Assembly (NCBI GenBank): GCA_031288815.1
Contig: JAITQR010000202.1
Span: forward strand, 1 to 5,806
Source of the DNA: Treponema sp.
GTDB lineage: Bacteria; Spirochaetota; Spirochaetia; Treponematales; Breznakiellaceae
Length of the DNA: 5,806 bases
Direction: 5' to 3'
This document shows, piece by piece, positions 1 through 5,556 of the stretch. The position numbers and the translations under genes were made by a program. The notes under the pieces are model-generated. The model did not search any database. It was given only the letters and a program-made list of their open reading frames with translations, and had not been told where the DNA came from. Positions within the stretch are counted from its first letter, which is position 1. The number at the start of each line of letters is the position of its first letter.

Positions 1-456
1 TTGGCGTTGTTTATAATGGCGCTTGTCGGGAGCTGCGAAACGTCCACCGATTCGGAGGATCCATATACGCTTCGTTTTGATTCAGGAATCTATGAAGCCA
101 GCGCCCTTGGATATAATACGGAGACACCTATAACGGTGCGGGTAACATTTTCGGAAGACGCTATTGAGGATATAGTAATAGTTTCTCATGGAGAAGGGGT
201 CATCGACACGATTCGGGACAGATTCAACGCCCATGAGGGCCAAACCTTGGACGAAGACAGGCTCCGTGATAGTGTCCAGGCTACGATTGACCGTGTTCGT
301 GAGGCAATCGTCCGGGAACAGACGCTGGCCCTTGACGCAATTACCGGGGCTACCGCCCGTTGGACCAGGGAGGGTATTCTCAAAGCCGTTGAGGACTGCG
401 TTAGACAGGCCGGCGGTGATGAAGCGGCGGCAAAACTCAAGATAGCCGTTGATTAA
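1..456 (+). CDS. FMN-binding-domain lipoprotein, 5' end probably outside the window
   Basis: Small protein of the FMN_bind family, the domain found in NqrC/RnfG and in fumarate- or urocanate-reductase-like flavoproteins. The visible 151 residues start with a hydrophobic stretch (about 1-10) ending in a lipobox-like V-G-S-C with the lipidation Cys at 12, so the mature protein is probably a membrane-anchored lipoprotein outside the cytoplasm. The FMN_bind domain spans about 28-137: a G/Y-rich first strand, a conserved HGE around 63-65, and the signature D-A-I-T-G-A-T at 112-118. In this family the last Thr of the [ST]GA[TS] motif is the site where ApbE-type transferases attach FMN through a phosphoester. 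The reading frame is open from base 1 (TTG), with an ATG at 16. A signal peptide normally has basic residues before its hydrophobic core and none are visible, so the true start most likely lies upstream. The C-terminus (QAGGD near 136-140) resembles the linker that leads into an FAD-binding domain in larger reductases, but a stop follows at once. The electron-transfer partner is unknown. Confidence 0.8.
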   Translation: MALFIMALVGSCETSTDSEDPYTLRFDSGIYEASALGYNTETPITVRVTFSEDAIEDIVIVSHGEGVIDTIRDRFNAHEGQTLDEDRLRDSVQATIDRVREAIVREQTLALDAITGATARWTREGILKAVEDCVRQAGGDEAAAKLKIAVD

Positions 457-463
457 AACTTAA

Positions 464-495
464 CATAACCACCACTACCTTTGGCGGTGGTTGTG
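464..495 (+). terminator. Weak hairpin terminator candidate after the FMN-binding gene
   Basis: The arms CATAACCACC (464-473) and GGTGGTTGTG (486-495) pair over 10 bp with one G-U wobble around a 12-base loop, starting 8 bases after the stop codon. Only a poor T-run follows (TATTG), so intrinsic termination here would be weak or Rho-assisted. Its position directly after the gene is the main support. Confidence 0.45.
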
Positions 496-593
496 TATTG
501 ATGGCTGTGCCGCGGGGCGCCTGTTGATATAAAAAGCAGAACGGAAGACCGCCGAAACATGAGACGTGGAATAATCGGAATACAGCAGCATTT

Positions 594-622
594 AAAAAAA
601 TTTTAAGACCCCCTTTCGGGAG
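594..622 (-). terminator. Possible minus-strand intrinsic terminator inside the gap
   Basis: Read on the minus strand, CTCCC-GAAA-GGGGG (622 to 609) forms a short 5-bp stem, including one G-U pair, with a GAAA tetraloop. It is followed by TCTTAAAA and then a run of seven T (600 to 594). The T-run lies 8 bases past the stem, farther than in a classic terminator. If real, it would end an unrecognised minus-strand transcript from the 650-1000 region. Confidence 0.2.
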
Positions 623-1020
623 CCCGCTGTTTAAGCTGCCGCCTTCGGCAAAGAACCTGATATGCTATTAAAGTCACCAAAACCAAGGGCGGGATGGAAA
701 CATTCTCGCTGTCAAAAAAGCCAATCCAAAGAGAAGCCGCGACGGGCCGCGCCGCATTGGTCTAATAGACAAGCCGCGTTTGCCTGTTGTTGGCCGGAGA
801 GATAAAGCCGGGGGATCTCGTCCTTCGTGTTCACTTGTGCGCCGTTGCGGCTAACGCTTCCATGAAAAACCCGCAAAGGCGCATGGCGCCGCCGGCCGGA
901 GTTCTTTGTAGCCCCAGGGCCTATGGGCCCGAAGCCTGTACCGCCCCTTGCGTGTCGTAATTTTTCAACGGGGATGTACCGGGTCCATGCGGCGTTAATG
1001 GCCGAAAAATGGAAAAAACA

Positions 1021-1050
1021 GTGACAAGTATGAATTTGCGGACATACAAT
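1021..1050 (+). promoter_or_regulatory. Candidate sigma-70-type promoter for ord (distal)
   Basis: GTGACA at 1021-1026 (5 of 6 to TTGACA) and TACAAT at 1045-1050 (5 of 6 to TATAAT) are separated by 18 bp. Transcription from here would start near 1057 and leave a leader of about 165 bases with several hairpins before the ord ATG. It competes with the TATAAT at 1168-1173 as the promoter of the gene. This is a match by eye only. Confidence 0.35.
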
Positions 1051-1060
1051 ATACTTGCTC

Positions 1061-1079
1061 GGGAACCCCGCCGGTTCTC
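1061..1079 (+). other. Short hairpin in the putative long ord leader
   Basis: GGGAACC (1061-1067) pairs with GGTTCTC (1073-1079) over 7 bp, including one G-U, around the loop CCGCC. It would lie at the very 5' end of a transcript started from the 1021-1050 promoter candidate and might act as a stabilising 5' stem-loop. Its function is unknown. Confidence 0.3.
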
Positions 1080-1140
1080 TCATAAGGCCCGCGGTTTCTC
1101 GCCTGGGGGCCGCGAAACAAGCCTTTTTAAGGGGCGGGCT

Positions 1141-1164
1141 ATTCGGAAACTTCAGTTTCCGAAT
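1141..1164. promoter_or_regulatory. Perfect 10-bp inverted repeat upstream of ord: operator or RNA hairpin
   Basis: The arms ATTCGGAAAC (1141-1150) and GTTTCCGAAT (1155-1164) are perfectly complementary around the 4-base spacer TTCA. A TATAAT follows 3 bases later (1168-1173), so the palindrome covers where the -35 region and spacer of that promoter would lie. That placement suits a binding site for a dimeric regulator controlling ord. As RNA it would instead be a very stable stem with a tetraloop in a longer leader. No T-run follows, so it is not a terminator itself. Confidence 0.55.
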
Positions 1165-1167
1165 AAT

Positions 1168-1173
1168 TATAAT
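1168..1173 (+). promoter_or_regulatory. Perfect TATAAT -10 box candidate (proximal ord promoter)
   Basis: TATAAT at 1168-1173 sits 50 bases before the ord start codon. No good -35 hexamer lies at 16-18 bp: the positions are filled by GGAAAC and neighbours, inside the inverted repeat. If used, this would be an activator-dependent or regulated promoter with a start near 1180, giving a leader of about 43 bases. The local sequence is A+T-rich, so a chance match is possible. Confidence 0.35.
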
Positions 1174-1177
1174 ACCA

Positions 1178-1204
1178 TCAGGGATATTCCCTGAAAAATT
1201 TTTT
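1178..1204 (+). terminator. Terminator-like hairpin just before the ord ribosome binding site (possible attenuator)
   Basis: TCAGGGA (1178-1184) and TCCCTGA (1188-1194) pair perfectly around TAT, followed by AAAA and then TTTTTT at 1199-1204. A G+C-containing stem plus a T6 run is the form of an intrinsic terminator, but it lies upstream of the gene, only 7 bases before the AGGAG ribosome binding site. That position suggests premature termination in the leader (attenuation) rather than gene-end termination. It belongs to ord and not to the FMN-binding gene, whose stop is more than 700 bases away. The stem is short, with a 3-base loop, so its strength is uncertain. Confidence 0.4.
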
Positions 1205-1211
1205 GTGATAG

Positions 1212-1216
1212 AGGAG
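1212..1216 (+). promoter_or_regulatory. Ribosome binding site that fixes the ord start
   Basis: A perfect AGGAG core (within GAGGAGAA) lies 6 bases before the ATG at 1223. It decides for that start over the in-frame upstream extension to 1055, which would run through the inverted repeats and add about 56 residues unlike any family N-terminus. Confidence 0.85.
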
Positions 1217-1222
1217 AATTGT

Positions 1223-2299
1223 ATGGACAGGAAATTGAAAATCGCCCAGTATGGTTGCGGTAAAATGTCGGTGTATACCATGCGGTATGTCTTTGAAAAA
1301 GGCGCCGAAATCGCCTACGCTTTTGATGTCCGTCCCGAAGTAATCGGAAAAGACATTGGCGACATTATCGGGGGCGGCAAAAAAGGAGTTATCGTTCAGG
1401 ACGCGAAAGAAGCGGAGGCTGTCTTCAGCAAAAACAAACCGGACGCCTGCATCATTACCACCATGAGTCTTATGAAGGATCTGAAAATCCCCTTCCTTAC
1501 CTGCGCTAAAACCGGGGTAAACGCCATTTCAACCTGCGAGGAAGCGCTGTTTCCCCAAAATTCATCCCCCGTCCTGACAGAAGAAATCGACGCGCTGGCG
1601 AAGAAGAACAATTGTACTATTTGCGGCTCCGGCTATCAGGATGTTTTTTGGGGCAACCTGATCACCGTGCTTTCCGGCGCCACACACAAGATAATCAAGA
1701 TAAAGGGGAAATCCAGTTATAACGTGGAAGATTACGGCATAGCTCTTGCCAAGGCTCACGGGGCGGGGCTTGACCTTGAGACATTTGATAAGGAAATTGC
1801 TTCGGTTGACAGGGTCAGTGACGATGAACGGCGGAAAAGTATCGAGGCCGGTACCTATCTTCCGTCATATATGTGGAATGTTAACGGCTGGCTCTGTGAC
1901 AAACTCGGCTTTACCGTAACACGGCAGACACAAAAAACCGTACCCCAGACCCACGGCAAGGATCTTCCCAGTTCCACGCTAAACATGACCGTTCCCGCGG
2001 GATACGCGACGGGAATGTCCGCGGTGGTCACAACCGAAACCAAGGAAGGCGTAACCATTGAATCGGAGTGCATCGGCAAGGTATATGCTCCCGATGAGTT
2101 TGATCAAAACATCTGGACGCTTATTGGCGAACCGGAAACCGAGGTGATCATCAACCGGCCCGCGACGGTTGAGCTGACCTGTGCCACTATCGTTGGCAGA
2201 ATCCCCGATATAATAAACGCCCCCGCCGGTTATATAACCACCGACAAGATGCCAATTTTACAGTACAGGGTAAAGCCTCTTAACGAGTACGTGAAATAG
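1223..2299 (+). CDS. ord: 2,4-diaminopentanoate dehydrogenase
   Basis: 358-residue cytoplasmic NAD(P)-dependent amine dehydrogenase. Known members oxidatively deaminate (2R,4S)-2,4-diaminopentanoate to 2-amino-4-oxopentanoate plus ammonia in the oxidative branch of ornithine fermentation. The protein starts with a Rossmann fold whose glycine motif is Q-Y-G-C-G-K-M at 9-15, with the second-strand acid at D35. The motif ITTMSLM (78-84) and the run CEEA (105-108) follow. The GSGYQDVFWGN block (135-145) and the KGKSSYNVEDYG block (161-172) are strongly conserved in Ord as I know it, as are MWNVNGWL (217-224) and the C-terminal PAGYITTDKMP (334-344). The length matches the family and no key block is missing. 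In amino-acid-fermenting clostridia ord lies with ortA/ortB (2-amino-4-oxopentanoate thiolase) and oraS/oraE (D-ornithine 4,5-aminomutase). None is adjacent here, so partners must lie elsewhere or the enzyme acts on a related diamine. The upstream leader carries operator-like and attenuator-like elements. By eye the gene is less G+C-rich than the facing operon. Confidence 0.88.
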   Translation: MDRKLKIAQYGCGKMSVYTMRYVFEKGAEIAYAFDVRPEVIGKDIGDIIGGGKKGVIVQDAKEAEAVFSKNKPDACIITTMSLMKDLKIPFLTCAKTGVNAISTCEEALFPQNSSPVLTEEIDALAKKNNCTICGSGYQDVFWGNLITVLSGATHKIIKIKGKSSYNVEDYGIALAKAHGAGLDLETFDKEIASVDRVSDDERRKSIEAGTYLPSYMWNVNGWLCDKLGFTVTRQTQKTVPQTHGKDLPSSTLNMTVPAGYATGMSAVVTTETKEGVTIESECIGKVYAPDEFDQNIWTLIGEPETEVIINRPATVELTCATIVGRIPDIINAPAGYITTDKMPILQYRVKPLNEYVK

Positions 2300-2311
2300 C
2301 AGGAAAGCAAT

Positions 2312-2336
2312 TTGGCGCGGAGGACTCCCGCGCCAA
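2312..2336. terminator. Strong hairpin between convergent genes, likely shared terminator
   Basis: TTGGCGCGG (2312-2320) and CCGCGCCAA (2328-2336) pair perfectly over 9 bp around a 7-base loop. It lies in the 49-base gap between the ord stop (2299) and the stop of the minus-strand kinase (2349). The flanks are only loosely T-rich: TTTAATATTTAAATT on the plus side after a short gap, ATTGCTTTCC on the minus side. It probably serves both directions without a classic U-tract. Confidence 0.65.
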
Positions 2337-2348
2337 CGCACAGAATAT

Positions 2349-4064
2349 TTAATATTTAAATTCGCTTTCCCCAATAAATTCCCGCAGGATGCTTGTTCCC
2401 GGCACATGCTGGGGCGGAATGGGGGTAAAGTTTTCCAGGAAAGAGAGGAGGCGATCCGCCTCGGAGTACTGGGGGCTGCCGGGTTTGACCGCCCGGAGCA
2501 GAGGGTCGGCGTAGTATTTGAGAACCGAGACCTCGTAGTCCAGGGCGGAGTTGAACGCCGCGTCGGCGCTGTTCTGGAAGGGGAAGATATGCTTCCGCTC
2601 CCCCCGCTGTACGCTGGGCCACATGGTGATGGTTCCCGCCGCGTCCTTTGCCCGGAACTGGTAATCCCGAACCATGCGCCTAAGGAGCCGGTTGTCGCTG
2701 GTGGGGATACGGTTATGATCGTCCAGGTTAAGCTGGGTAAGGGCGGAAACGTAGAGTTTAAATTTGAAGGCCGGGTCTATCTGGGGGGTAAGGGCGTCGT
2801 TAAGCCCGTGGATACCCTCAATGATGAGGATGCTCCGCCGTTCCTCCATACAGATCTTGCCGCCGCTCTCTTCCCTGCGGCGGCTCGCCTTGAAGTCAAA
2901 CACCGGAAGAACCACTTCCTTGCAGGCGAAAAGATCCAGGAGCTGCCGGTTCAGGAAGGGAATATCCAGGGCCTCCAGACACTCAAAATCGGGCTGGCCG
3001 TTTTCGTCCAGGGGGGTTTTTTCGGTTCCCAGGAAATAGTCGTCCAGGCTTATGGCGATTGGCTTAAGCCCCGTCACCATGAGTTCTATGGCAAGCCGCT
3101 TGGCGGTGGTGGTTTTGCCGGAGCTTGAGGGGCCCGCGATAAACACCGCCCGCACCGAATTCCGCCGGTCGTAGATCTTCTGCGCTATTTCCCCAAGCTT
3201 CCGGGCCTGGAAACTTTCGGCAATACGGATATAGTCCCGGATGCTCCCATCCGACACCTTGCGGTTGAGTTTTCCCACCGAGTGGACATCCACGATTCGG
3301 CCCCACTTTTTATACTCCTCATAGATGGAAAAGATCAGGGGGCTGTCCTCGAAGGGATCGATGACGTTTCCCCGGCCGATTCCGGGAAACCGGAGGAGAA
3401 AACCCTCTTTGTAGGGGACAAGGTCGAAGGCGGACAGCAATCCTGTGCGGGGTACCAGGGGCTCTATGTAAATATCCGCGAAATCCTTACACTCGTTGAT
3501 CCGGATCATGGCGCTGTTATGCTGATCCAGGAGCATGGCCGTGTCTTCCTGGCTGTTCTTTTTGAAAAGCTCCAGGGCCTCCCCGTAGGCCAGAAAGACG
3601 GCGTTGATGGGGATGTTCTCTTCCACCAGGGAAAGCATGGCCTGTTTCAAGAGTTCCACTTCCCTTTCCGAAGGTTTCTGGCCTTTAACGAAGGTGTAGT
3701 AGTAGCTGTTCCCCAGGGAATGACCCACATAGAGAGTCCGGTCGGGGAAGAGATTCCGGGCCGCCATGGCGAGGAGGAAGGACAGGGAACGGCGGTAGAT
3801 CATCGCCCCTTCGGGGGAATTGATAAGCACCGGTTCGAGGCTGACGTTGATGTCCAGCCGGGCGGAAAGGGGAAGGATGCCGTTGTTCACCTTGACGGCG
3901 GCGATCTGTTCCTCCGGAACGCCGAGGCCGGGCAGCAGAGACTTGACGGTCGTGCCGGCGGCAATCTTTACCCCCCTTCCCCCGCCGGTCGCGCCGGAGC
4001 CTTTCGCGGCAGGGCCGGCGGTATTGGCGCGCGGGGGGACAAGGCGGACTTCAATTTCGTTCAT
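2349..4064 (-). CDS. TGS/ThrRS-like domain fused to uridine-kinase-type P-loop nucleoside kinase
   Basis: 571-residue cytoplasmic protein of the long 'nucleoside kinase' family seen in Firmicutes, Thermotogae, Bacteroidetes and spirochaetes, predicted to phosphorylate a nucleoside with NTP. The N-terminus (about 1-79) resembles a TGS domain, interrupted by a Gly/Ala-rich insert at about 11-31. Residues 90-225 resemble the second additional domain of threonyl-tRNA synthetase (GHSLGNSYYY at 114-123, DFADIYIEPLVPRTG at 194-208). The metal-ligand positions of that editing domain appear replaced: HxxxH by R92/F96 and CxxxH by Y199/L203, so it should not edit tRNA. The kinase domain (about 300-530) has a clear Walker A, GPSSSGKTT, at 311-319, the SLDDYF motif at 339-344 and IIEGIHGLN at 414-422. 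The family block RRMVRDYQFR spans 462-471 and MWPSVQRGE 481-489. Start ATG 4064 lies one base after the pncB stop, with GGGAG 9 bases upstream. Coupling to pncA-pncB suggests a link to pyridine-nucleotide salvage; the true substrate (uridine, cytidine or a nicotinic riboside) cannot be read from the sequence. Confidence 0.85.
   Translation of the reverse strand: MNEIEVRLVPPRANTAGPAAKGSGATGGGRGVKIAAGTTVKSLLPGLGVPEEQIAAVKVNNGILPLSARLDINVSLEPVLINSPEGAMIYRRSLSFLLAMAARNLFPDRTLYVGHSLGNSYYYTFVKGQKPSEREVELLKQAMLSLVEENIPINAVFLAYGEALELFKKNSQEDTAMLLDQHNSAMIRINECKDFADIYIEPLVPRTGLLSAFDLVPYKEGFLLRFPGIGRGNVIDPFEDSPLIFSIYEEYKKWGRIVDVHSVGKLNRKVSDGSIRDYIRIAESFQARKLGEIAQKIYDRRNSVRAVFIAGPSSSGKTTTAKRLAIELMVTGLKPIAISLDDYFLGTEKTPLDENGQPDFECLEALDIPFLNRQLLDLFACKEVVLPVFDFKASRRREESGGKICMEERRSILIIEGIHGLNDALTPQIDPAFKFKLYVSALTQLNLDDHNRIPTSDNRLLRRMVRDYQFRAKDAAGTITMWPSVQRGERKHIFPFQNSADAAFNSALDYEVSVLKYYADPLLRAVKPGSPQYSEADRLLSFLENFTPIPPQHVPGTSILREFIGESEFKY
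3972..4034 (-). other. Low-complexity Gly/Ala-rich insert in the kinase TGS domain
   Basis: Residues 11-31 of the kinase are nearly all Pro, Ala, Gly, Ser, Thr with a few basic residues, encoded by very G+C-rich DNA with runs of C and G. They lie between the first strand of the TGS-like fold (EIEVRLV) and the next recognisable part (VKIAAGTTV). I read this as a flexible loop, possibly strain-variable through slippage in the G/C runs. It does not shift the frame. Confidence 0.5.
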
Positions 4065-4065
4065 G

Positions 4066-5556
4066 CTACAGATCTCCCAGATAATTCTTGATAAGCTCCA
4101 GTTTCAGATTCCGGAGCCTGTCCGTGAAAGAAACCTTGTACACATGGGGATTGAGAAGCCGTTTGTAACTTGAGTCAAAGGAATCCAGATCCGCCTCCAC
4201 ATGGGCTTTTATTTCCTCAAGACCGGGGCCGGGAAAGAGAGTTCCGTTTTCCATCCGGGGCTTGAGCAGTTTTTCCGCGCTCCCGGAAATTTCATGGTAG
4301 AAACGCCGGTAATCCGCGGCGGGATGCCAGAAAGAGTAACGTTTCCCCTTTTCAAGAACATCGGGGCCTTCCGGATCTTCCTCCAGGGTAAGCACGTCCG
4401 CCACCGCCATGCCGGCGGGGTCTTTGATCCGCCAGATTTGCTTGAGCCCCGGGGTGGTGGTTTTCTCCGGGTTGTCGGAAAATTTCATCGTCGGGACAAG
4501 CCGGCCGCTCCCGTCGTCCTTGGCCGCCAGCTTGTAGACCCCGGTAAAGGCCGCCTCGGCGCCGCCGGTAACCATCTGGGTGCCTACCCCCCAGGAGTTT
4601 ATCGGCGCGCCGGCTTCCTTGAGGGTGTGGATGATCGTTTCGTCCAGATCGTTGGAAACCGTGATAGTGGCCTGGGGGAAACCCGCCTGGTCCAGGAGCT
4701 TCCGTACCTCCACCGAAAGGTAGTGAATATCCCCCGAGTCAAGGCGTACCCCAAAGTTCTTCCCCTGTTCCACCAGCTTGCGCCCCACTTTGATGGCGTT
4801 GGGAACGCCGCTCTTCAGGGTGTCATAGGTGTCGATAAGGAAGACCGCCCTATCGGGGTAGATATCCGCGTAAGCCTGGAACGCCTCTTCCTCGCCGGGA
4901 AAGGCCATGATCCAGGCGTGGGCCATGGTTCCAATGGCGGGGATACCGTAGACCTTTCCCCCCAGGGTGTTGCTGGTTCCCATGGCCCCGCCGATATAGG
5001 CGGCCCTGGTGGCGGACATGGCCCCGTCCGGCCCCTGGGCGCGGCGGAGGCCGAATTCCAGTATCGAACCCTTGCCAGAGGCAAGCCAGACCCTGGCGGT
5101 CTTGGTGGCGATAAGGCTCTGAAAGTTGATGATGTTGAGGAGCATCCCCTCGATGATCTGACATTCGATGAGGCTGCCGTCCACCCGGATCAGCGGCTCC
5201 TGGGGAAACACCACCGATCCCTCATCCAAAGCCAGAATAGAGCCGGTAAACCGGAAGCGGGAGAGGTAATCGAGAAAACCCCGATCAAAAACCCCGAGTT
5301 CCCCAAGATAGGCGATATCCTCCGGCGAGTAATGGAAGTTCCTGAGTTTTTCCAGAAAATCGGCCAGGCCGGCGAATACGGTAAAACCCCCGCCGAAGGG
5401 CTGCCGACGGAAAAACATTTCAAAAACCGCCCGCCGGTTGATGTTCTTTTTCCAATACCCGTGGGCCATGGTAAGGGAATAAAAATCGGTAAAAAGGGCG
5501 GACATGTTGGGACGCCATTCGGCGCTGTCAGGGAGAAACGTTTCGGCGCCGGGCAT
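4066..5556 (-). CDS. pncB: Nicotinate phosphoribosyltransferase
   Basis: 496-residue cytoplasmic enzyme making nicotinate mononucleotide from nicotinate and PRPP, with ATP hydrolysis, the first step of Preiss-Handler NAD salvage. The family N-terminus TDFYSLTMAHGYW is at 23-35 and the FFRRQPFGGGFTVFAG block at 48-63. A long conserved block follows, EFGLRRAQGPDGAMSATRAA (167-186), then GAMGTSN (190-196). GTMAHAW at 209-215 carries the His (213) matching the residue phosphorylated in characterised enzymes. The phosphoribosyl-binding parts are IDTYDT (241-246), RLDSGD (271-276), VSNDLDE (300-306) and GVGTQMVTGG (323-332). At 496 residues it is the longer bacterial form, with a C-terminal extension compared with the roughly 400-residue enterobacterial PncB. 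The ATG at 5556 overlaps the pncA stop by one base (TGATG), with a weak AGGG 10 bases upstream. An internal ATG (Met18, 5505) begins nearer the conserved region but has no better ribosome binding site, so the coupled start is preferred. Confidence 0.93.
   Translation of the reverse strand: MPGAETFLPDSAEWRPNMSALFTDFYSLTMAHGYWKKNINRRAVFEMFFRRQPFGGGFTVFAGLADFLEKLRNFHYSPEDIAYLGELGVFDRGFLDYLSRFRFTGSILALDEGSVVFPQEPLIRVDGSLIECQIIEGMLLNIINFQSLIATKTARVWLASGKGSILEFGLRRAQGPDGAMSATRAAYIGGAMGTSNTLGGKVYGIPAIGTMAHAWIMAFPGEEEAFQAYADIYPDRAVFLIDTYDTLKSGVPNAIKVGRKLVEQGKNFGVRLDSGDIHYLSVEVRKLLDQAGFPQATITVSNDLDETIIHTLKEAGAPINSWGVGTQMVTGGAEAAFTGVYKLAAKDDGSGRLVPTMKFSDNPEKTTTPGLKQIWRIKDPAGMAVADVLTLEEDPEGPDVLEKGKRYSFWHPAADYRRFYHEISGSAEKLLKPRMENGTLFPGPGLEEIKAHVEADLDSFDSSYKRLLNPHVYKVSFTDRLRNLKLELIKNYLGDL
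4074..4078 (-). promoter_or_regulatory. Ribosome binding site of the kinase inside the pncB end
   Basis: GGGAG on the minus strand (4078 to 4074) lies 9 bases before the kinase ATG and inside the last codons of pncB. Together with the 1-base intergenic gap it supports translational coupling and the choice of ATG 4064. Confidence 0.6.

Larger units (their letters stand above)
457..1222. other. 766-base gap without a convincing gene; structured, G+C-rich middle
   Basis: No reading frame here has a recognisable domain or a good ribosome binding site. The longest opposite-strand frame (712-1281) runs into the well-supported ord gene and looks low-quality throughout. The stretch from about 600 to 980 contains many short inverted repeats: 609-622 (arms CCCCC/GGGAG), 637-650 (TGCCG/CGGCA), 760-770 (GTCT/AGAC), 917-930 (GGGCC/GGCCC) and 938-979 (GTAC and CCCC pairing with GGGG and GTAC around an internal loop). 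The octamer AAGCCGCG occurs twice, at 734-741 and 771-778. From about 1020 the sequence belongs to the ord leader, annotated separately. The middle could be a decayed gene, a dispersed intergenic repeat or an untranslated RNA; the sequence alone does not decide. Confidence 0.5.

Noticed and set aside
936..980. T-box-like ACCGC and hairpin upstream of ord
   Set aside because: Only a short match to the T-box consensus core (TGTACCGC against TGGNACCGCG). No specifier stem is evident and no terminator follows directly.
1055..1222. Upstream extension of ord to an in-frame start at 1055
   Set aside because: The extension has no homology I recognise and runs through two strong inverted repeats. AGGAG 6 bases before ATG 1223 and the family N-terminus (KIAQYGCGKM) fix the start there.
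712..1281. A 189-codon minus-strand frame across the gap and the start of ord
   Set aside because: It overlaps the ord promoter region and N-terminus, lacks family resemblance, and its composition looks like translated non-coding DNA.
2406..4091. Plus-strand open frames (2406-3128 and 3282-4091) opposite the nucleoside kinase
   Set aside because: They are antisense shadows of a gene with an intact Walker A and family blocks; they have no domain and no credible ribosome binding site.
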